Part shown: positions 60,047 through 64,000 of the stretch, in pieces
Numbering within the stretch: position 1 is the first letter of the stretch
Layout of the letters: each line of letters opens with the position of its first letter
NCBI RefSeq assembly: GCF_004114535.1
Contig: NZ_LBJC01000020.1
Coordinates: 1-64,000 of the forward strand
DNA length: 64,000 nt
Source of the DNA: Bradyrhizobium nanningense
Lineage (GTDB): Bacteria; Pseudomonadota; Alphaproteobacteria; Rhizobiales; Xanthobacteraceae
Direction of reading: 5' to 3'
The notes under the pieces: model-generated
What the model was told of the DNA's origin: nothing
Seen by the model: only the letters and a program-made list of their open reading frames with translations
Database searches by the model: none
Made by a program: the position numbers and the translations under genes

Positions 60047-60079
60047 TCTTTCATCAGAACCACAGCGAGAACCTCATCG

Positions 60080-60769
60080 ATGGCCAAGATCATGAACCTT
60101 GACGGCACCCAGCAGCTCGACCTCACCCGCGGCACGGTCGAGCAGGCCTACGATCGTTGGGCGCCGGTCTACGATCTCGTGTTCGGCGGCGTGTTCGCCA
60201 AGGGCCGGCAGGCGGCGATCGCGGCCACCAACAAGATCGGCGGCCGTGTGCTCGAGGTCGGCGTCGGCACCGGCATCTCGCTGCCGCTCTACGCGCCGAA
60301 CCTGCGCATCTTCGGCACCGACATTTCGGAAGCGATGCTCGACAAGGCGCGCCGCCGCGTCGCCGCAGGCAATCTGAAGAACGTCGAGGGTCTCGCGGTG
60401 ATGGACGCCGAGAAGCTCGAATTCCCCGACAACTCCTTCGACGTCGTCATGGCGCAATATGTCGTTACCGCGGTGCCGAACCCCGAAAAGGCGCTCGACG
60501 AATTCGCCCGCGTGCTGCGCCCGGGCGGCGAGCTCATCATCCTCACCCGCGTCAGTGCCGACACCGGCATGCGCCGCTTCATCGAACAGAAGCTGCAGCC
60601 GGTGGTGCGTCCGCTCGGCTTCCGTACCGCCGAGTTCGCCTGGTCGCGTTATGCGAAGTGGCTGGCCGGCGCCCACGGCATCGAGCTCGCCGAGCGCCGT
60701 TTGATCCCGCCGCTCGGTCATTTCTCGCTGGTGCGCTTCCGTAAGGTCGACATCGCCAAGGCGGCGTGA
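60080..60769 (+). CDS. pmtA: phosphatidylethanolamine N-methyltransferase PmtA
   Basis: A 229-residue SAM methyltransferase. SAM motif VLEVGVGTGISLPLY; start DLTRGTVEQAYDRWAPVYDL is the membrane-lipid methyltransferase type; motif VVTAVPNPEKALDEFARVLR follows. It methylates phosphatidylethanolamine stepwise to phosphatidylcholine, a lipid required by rhizobia in symbiosis. ATG 60080 follows a clear A/G-rich stretch. It is co-directional with the upstream glycosyltransferase; Bradyrhizobium genomes carry several pmt genes, so this may be one of a set. Confidence 0.88.
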   Translation: MAKIMNLDGTQQLDLTRGTVEQAYDRWAPVYDLVFGGVFAKGRQAAIAATNKIGGRVLEVGVGTGISLPLYAPNLRIFGTDISEAMLDKARRRVAAGNLKNVEGLAVMDAEKLEFPDNSFDVVMAQYVVTAVPNPEKALDEFARVLRPGGELIILTRVSADTGMRRFIEQKLQPVVRPLGFRTAEFAWSRYAKWLAGAHGIELAERRLIPPLGHFSLVRFRKVDIAKAA

Positions 60770-60892
60770 CGTCGTGCGCGGGCGTCGTGCGCCATCGCGC
60801 CGCTACGTGCCGTCACATGACAAGATGATGTTGTCACACGGCGTACATCGAATCCATTTAACCCCGTATCCGAAAGCATCTTGGGGAAGAGC

Positions 60893-61552
60893 ATGATCAA
60901 GAATTATCTCGAGCAGCTGCGGATCCAGCGCTGGGACGACCATCGCTACTATCACCACAGCCGCATCAATCAGAGCCTGCACTTCGTCAGCGCGCTGAGC
61001 TTCCTCTTCGCCTATGTCTGGCTGTTCGTCGATCCCGTGATCTCCGCGCTGGTCGGCTGGCTGGTCTCGATGACCTCGCGCCAGGCCGGTCACTTCTTCT
61101 TCGAGCCGCATACTTACGACCACATCAACCAGGCGACGCATGAGTACAAGGAAGAGATCAAGGTCGGCTACAACCTTCAGCGCAAGGTCGTTCTGATGGC
61201 GATCTGGGCGGCCTCGCCCCTGGTGCTGTTCCTCGACCCGACGCTGTTCGGCCTGTTCTCGCCGTGGGTCAGCGCGACCGACTTCATGCGGCAGGTCGCC
61301 AAGATCTGGCTCGTGGTCGGGGGCGGCGGTCTGTTGTTCCGCACCGTGCACCTGTTCTTCATCCGCGACGTCGAGACCGGTCTCGTCTGGATGACCAAGA
61401 TCCTGACCGATCCGTTCCACGATTTGATGCTCTACCGCAGTGCTCCGCTTGCCCTGATGCGCGGCGAGCTGATGGATCCCGGCCTGCACCTCAACCCCGA
61501 GCACACGCTGGGTCTCATCGGCGAGCCCACGCTCGAAGAGCAGCACGCCTGA
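60893..61552 (+). CDS. membrane protein, possibly DUF962/Mpo1-like
   Basis: A 219-residue protein with a hydrophobic early part (LSFLFAYVWLFVDPVISALV) and a second membrane region (VVLMAIWAASPLVLFLDPTL). The pattern Y20-H21..N26..H30, then Q64-x-GH67-x-x-FE71, resembles the histidine motif of Mpo1/DUF962, which includes a yeast 2-hydroxy fatty acid dioxygenase. A later His/Asp/Glu stretch (PHTYDHINQATHEYKEEIKV) could also bind metal. The match is from memory and partial. GGGGAAG precedes ATG 60893. It follows pmtA on the same strand. Confidence 0.65.
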   Translation: MIKNYLEQLRIQRWDDHRYYHHSRINQSLHFVSALSFLFAYVWLFVDPVISALVGWLVSMTSRQAGHFFFEPHTYDHINQATHEYKEEIKVGYNLQRKVVLMAIWAASPLVLFLDPTLFGLFSPWVSATDFMRQVAKIWLVVGGGGLLFRTVHLFFIRDVETGLVWMTKILTDPFHDLMLYRSAPLALMRGELMDPGLHLNPEHTLGLIGEPTLEEQHA

Positions 61553-61590
61553 TACGGCCCCTGCCCAGATCGCGAATGTGTACGGTCTAC

Positions 61591-61676
61591 GTCATGCCCG
61601 GGCTTGTCCCGGGCATCCACGTGTTGGAGCCATCGTGCGGAGACGCGTGGATGGCCGGGACAAGCCCGGTCATGAC
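61591..61676. repeat. palindromic repeat, family 5
   Basis: GTCATGCCCGGGCTTGTCCC is inverted against GGGACAAGCCCGGTCATGAC, with CATCCACGTG / GCGTGGATGG inside. It matches 16459-16544 and separates convergent genes. Confidence 0.82.
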
Positions 61677-61695
61677 GGCTTCGGAGTATGGAGCA

Positions 61696-63360
61696 TCAGT
61701 GCCCAAAACGCTTGGTCAGCATCTCTTTCAAAATCTGCCGCTTGATCTGCTTGTTGGTGAGCACGCCGTCGTGCCACCAGAAACCGTCGGCCTTCATCTT
61801 CTGCGTGGCGCGGACGAAGCGGTCGGCGACCTCTCCGAAATCGGCGTCGGTGTAGTTCAGGCTGAAGATCAATCGGCCGGTGCCGACCCAGCTCAGCGCC
61901 AGGCCTTCGGCACGCAGATAATATTGCAGCATCCAGTTGTAGCGGGAGGGCGTCGTGTATTTCACCGTCCAGATCGACGAGACGTTGGCGAACCGCACCG
62001 GCAGGTCGGCGTCTTCCATCATCCCGTTGAGCTTCTTCACGCGGCCGTTCCAGGTCTCCTCGAGGCCCTCATAGATCGCACGGAAGTTCGGGCTGGCGAG
62101 CCGGCTCAAAAACTCGTCCATCGCCGTCATGACGTAGGGATGCGAGTTGAAGGTGCCGCGGGCGAAGCAGATGTCGGCGGGACGATCGTCGCGGAAGCGG
62201 CGCATCAGCTCGCGCTTGCCGCAGACGACGCCGACCGGCAGTCCGCCGGCGAGGCTCTTGCCGTAGGTCACCATGTCGGCCTTGACGCCGAAATATTCCT
62301 GGGCGCCGCCGGCGGCGAGGCGGAAGCCGACGAAGACCTCGTCGAAGATCAGCACGATGCCACGCTCGCTGCAGACTTCGTGGAGCTTCTTCAGCCATTC
62401 CGTGTAGGCCGCGCGATCGAAATGGCCGCCGCGGGAGGAATCAACCAGCGCGGAATCGCCGGGCGCGTTGGCGTTGGGATGCAGCCCCTGCAGCGGATTG
62501 ACCAGCACGCAGGCGATGTCCTTGCGCGTCTTCAGCACGTGCAGCGTCTTCTCCGACATCTCGGCGAGGGTGTAGGTCTCGTGCGCGGCAATCGGGTTGC
62601 CGACGCCGGGCTGCACGTCGCCCCACCAGCCGTGATAGGCGCCGGCGAAACGGACGAGATGCGTGCGCTTGGTATGGTAGCGCGCCAGGCGCACCGCCTG
62701 CATGACGGCCTCGGTGCCGGACATGTGGAACGAGACTTCGTCGAGGCCGGAGATCCGGCAGAGCCGCTGCACGTTCTCGAGGATGACGGGATGGTAGGGG
62801 CCGAGCACCGGGCCGAGCGCATGCGCGCGCTTCTCGGCGCCCTCGATGCATTCCTTGTAGAAGTCGTTGCCGAAGATGTTGACGCCGTAGGAGCCGGTGA
62901 GGTCGTACGACGTGTTGCCGTCGACATCCGTGACGGTGACGCCGCTGGACGATTCCACGAAGGTCGAGGTGCCCAGCTGCTCGCGGACCAGGCGCGAGAA
63001 CTGGAACGGCACGCGGTAGCTCTCGGTGAAGTTCAGGTCGGAGATTTTGTCCGCGGCCTCCTTCGTCATCGCGCGGCCCTTCGGGTAGCGCTTGGCGTAG
63101 AGGGCGGCGAGACGGAAGAAGCCGTCCTTGCGCTGCGCGGCGATGTTCGCCGGCGCGCCGTCGCACGAGAAGTAGTCGTTCTCTCCAAACTCGTAGAACG
63201 GGAGCAGCTTTGCCACCCGTCGCGACATCTTGGAGTGCCCGGCCAGCGAGCGATGCTTGGCGCGGGACAATTCGACCCGCGCCTTGATCTTCGGGAGGAT
63301 GGCGGCAGCAGATGCTGCGGCGGCCACGGACATCGAGAGAATCGGGAGTGTCGTTTCCAT
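61696..63360 (-). CDS. class III aminotransferase with hydrophobic N-terminus
   Basis: A 554-residue PLP enzyme. Residues 1-25 are a short hydrophobic or signal-like segment (LPILSMSVAAAASAAAILPK), and residues 30-130 form an extra domain not seen in standard ~430-residue class III aminotransferases. The PLP-binding Lys368 is in MVTYGKSLAGGLPVGVVCGK; Asp340 (LIFDEVFVGFR) pairs with the pyridine nitrogen, and SGTEAVMQAVRLAR binds the phosphate. It is divergent from the decarboxylase gene 35 bp away. A lipid-linked amine substrate is an inference from context only. Confidence 0.85.
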   Translation of the reverse strand: METTLPILSMSVAAAASAAAILPKIKARVELSRAKHRSLAGHSKMSRRVAKLLPFYEFGENDYFSCDGAPANIAAQRKDGFFRLAALYAKRYPKGRAMTKEAADKISDLNFTESYRVPFQFSRLVREQLGTSTFVESSSGVTVTDVDGNTSYDLTGSYGVNIFGNDFYKECIEGAEKRAHALGPVLGPYHPVILENVQRLCRISGLDEVSFHMSGTEAVMQAVRLARYHTKRTHLVRFAGAYHGWWGDVQPGVGNPIAAHETYTLAEMSEKTLHVLKTRKDIACVLVNPLQGLHPNANAPGDSALVDSSRGGHFDRAAYTEWLKKLHEVCSERGIVLIFDEVFVGFRLAAGGAQEYFGVKADMVTYGKSLAGGLPVGVVCGKRELMRRFRDDRPADICFARGTFNSHPYVMTAMDEFLSRLASPNFRAIYEGLEETWNGRVKKLNGMMEDADLPVRFANVSSIWTVKYTTPSRYNWMLQYYLRAEGLALSWVGTGRLIFSLNYTDADFGEVADRFVRATQKMKADGFWWHDGVLTNKQIKRQILKEMLTKRFGH

Positions 63361-63395
63361 GTCAACAAGCGCTAATACTGTGAGCTGACAGATTC

Positions 63396-64000
63396 ATGAC
63401 AGTCAAAGCCCTCATCGCCTCCTTCACCCAGCAGGAAGACCTCAACTTCCTGTTGACCAACCGCATCCCCCGCGCCGCGCTGACCCGCTTCATGGGCTGG
63501 TTCTCCAAGATCGAGAACCCGCTCGTGCGGGACTTTTCGATCGCGCTGTGGAAGCTGTTCTCCGACCTCGATCTGTCGGAGGCGCGAAAAGACCATTTCA
63601 AGAGCCTGCATGACTGCTTCACCCGCGAGCTGAAGCCGGGCCTGCGGCCGTTCGATCCCGATCCTTCCGTCGTCGCCAGTCCATCGGACGGCATTGTCGG
63701 CGCGCATGGGAAGATCGCCGACACCGAGCTGTTCCAGGTCAAGGGCGCGCCCTATTCGCTGCTCGACCTCGTCGGCGATTCCGCGCTGGTCGATCAGCAC
63801 CGCAACGGGAGCTTCGTCACGCTGCGGCTGACGTCGAGCATGTATCACCGCTTCCATGCGCCCTTTGATGCGCATATCGAGCGCGTCACGCTGATCCATG
63901 GCGACGTCTGGAACGTCAACCCGATCGCCTTGAAACGGGTCGAACGTCTGTTCTGCAAGAACGAGCGCGCGGTGATCCGCACGCATCTTTCGACCGGCGA
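63396..64000 (+). CDS. psd: phosphatidylserine decarboxylase, long (type I) form, cut by window end
   Basis: The first 201 codons of a Psd proenzyme that makes phosphatidylethanolamine, the substrate of PmtA. Landmarks are FTRELKPGLRPFDPDPSVVA, PSDGIVGAHGKIADTELFQV, KGAPYSLLDLVGD and YHRFHAPFDAHIERVTLIHG. The self-cleavage site at the C-terminus (an LGST-type motif) lies beyond 64000. The length so far and motifs match the roughly 300-residue form of E. coli rather than the short 230-residue form common in rhizobia. Confidence 0.88.
   Translation, partial: MTVKALIASFTQQEDLNFLLTNRIPRAALTRFMGWFSKIENPLVRDFSIALWKLFSDLDLSEARKDHFKSLHDCFTRELKPGLRPFDPDPSVVASPSDGIVGAHGKIADTELFQVKGAPYSLLDLVGDSALVDQHRNGSFVTLRLTSSMYHRFHAPFDAHIERVTLIHGDVWNVNPIALKRVERLFCKNERAVIRTHLSTG

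Noticed and set aside
61264..63375. A 703-codon plus-strand open frame opposite the aminotransferase
   Set aside because: Antisense to a well-conserved PLP enzyme and crosses a family 5 repeat; no protein-like motifs.

Overview
The window is high-GC alphaproteobacterial chromosome, very probably Bradyrhizobium. The evidence is a PmtA-type phosphatidylethanolamine methyltransferase, a bacterioferritin gene with an Irr-type iron control element, FixK/FNR-type boxes, many small proteins of types I associate with Bradyrhizobium, and a dense set of palindromic intergenic repeats. I see no rRNA, tRNA or CRISPR array.

Layout. 129-2272: two membrane genes of a TRAP transporter without a binding protein. 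2.3-12.5 kb: a lower-GC accessory stretch of small hypothetical genes, next to a tyrosine recombinase (11070-12467). It contains three broken genes: a frameshifted FDDPI-type protein, a frameshifted GIY-YIG nuclease and a 5' fragment of an SRAP/YedK gene. It also holds a Crp/Fnr regulator with FixK-type boxes upstream. 12.8-13.3 kb is a stack of three palindromic repeats. 13.3-17.4 kb: MoxR ATPase plus VWA protein, a YeaQ-type membrane protein and two rhodanese-family enzymes. 17.4-25.9 kb: envelope genes (L,D-transpeptidase, MltB-like lytic transglycosylase, glycine-rich secreted proteins), a 2-hydroxyacid dehydrogenase and the ABC-F ATPase EttA. 26.1-27.0 kb: bfd-bfr iron storage pair. 27.2-37.3 kb: assorted enzymes and small secreted or membrane proteins, including a collagen-like protein and a small membrane protein behind a near-perfect FixK box. 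37.4-42.3 kb: a thiO-thiS-thiG-thiE-thiC operon behind a TPP riboswitch. 42.5-47.2 kb: lytic transglycosylase, an OmpR-type two-component system and a PRC-barrel protein. 47.3-51.9 kb: a polyamine-type ABC importer. 52.2-58.7 kb: DUF4403, a beta-propeller protein, a regulator divergent from a DUF899 gene, cytochrome c and a second L,D-transpeptidase. 59.0 kb to the right edge: a probable membrane-lipid cluster (GT4 glycosyltransferase, PmtA, an Mpo1/DUF962-like protein, a class III aminotransferase with a hydrophobic N-terminus, and a long-form phosphatidylserine decarboxylase cut by the window end).

Most intergenic gaps outside the accessory stretch hold one of 19 palindromic repeat copies that I group into nine sequence families. 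Several lie inside operons (thi, ABC importer), and one supplies the C-terminus of a coding sequence. The strongest regulatory signals are the TPP riboswitch, the Irr-type box before bfr, and two nearly identical FixK/FNR boxes at 11013 and 30944. The 11013 box sits at the class II distance from a -10-like element and leads into a short hairpin-terminated transcript.
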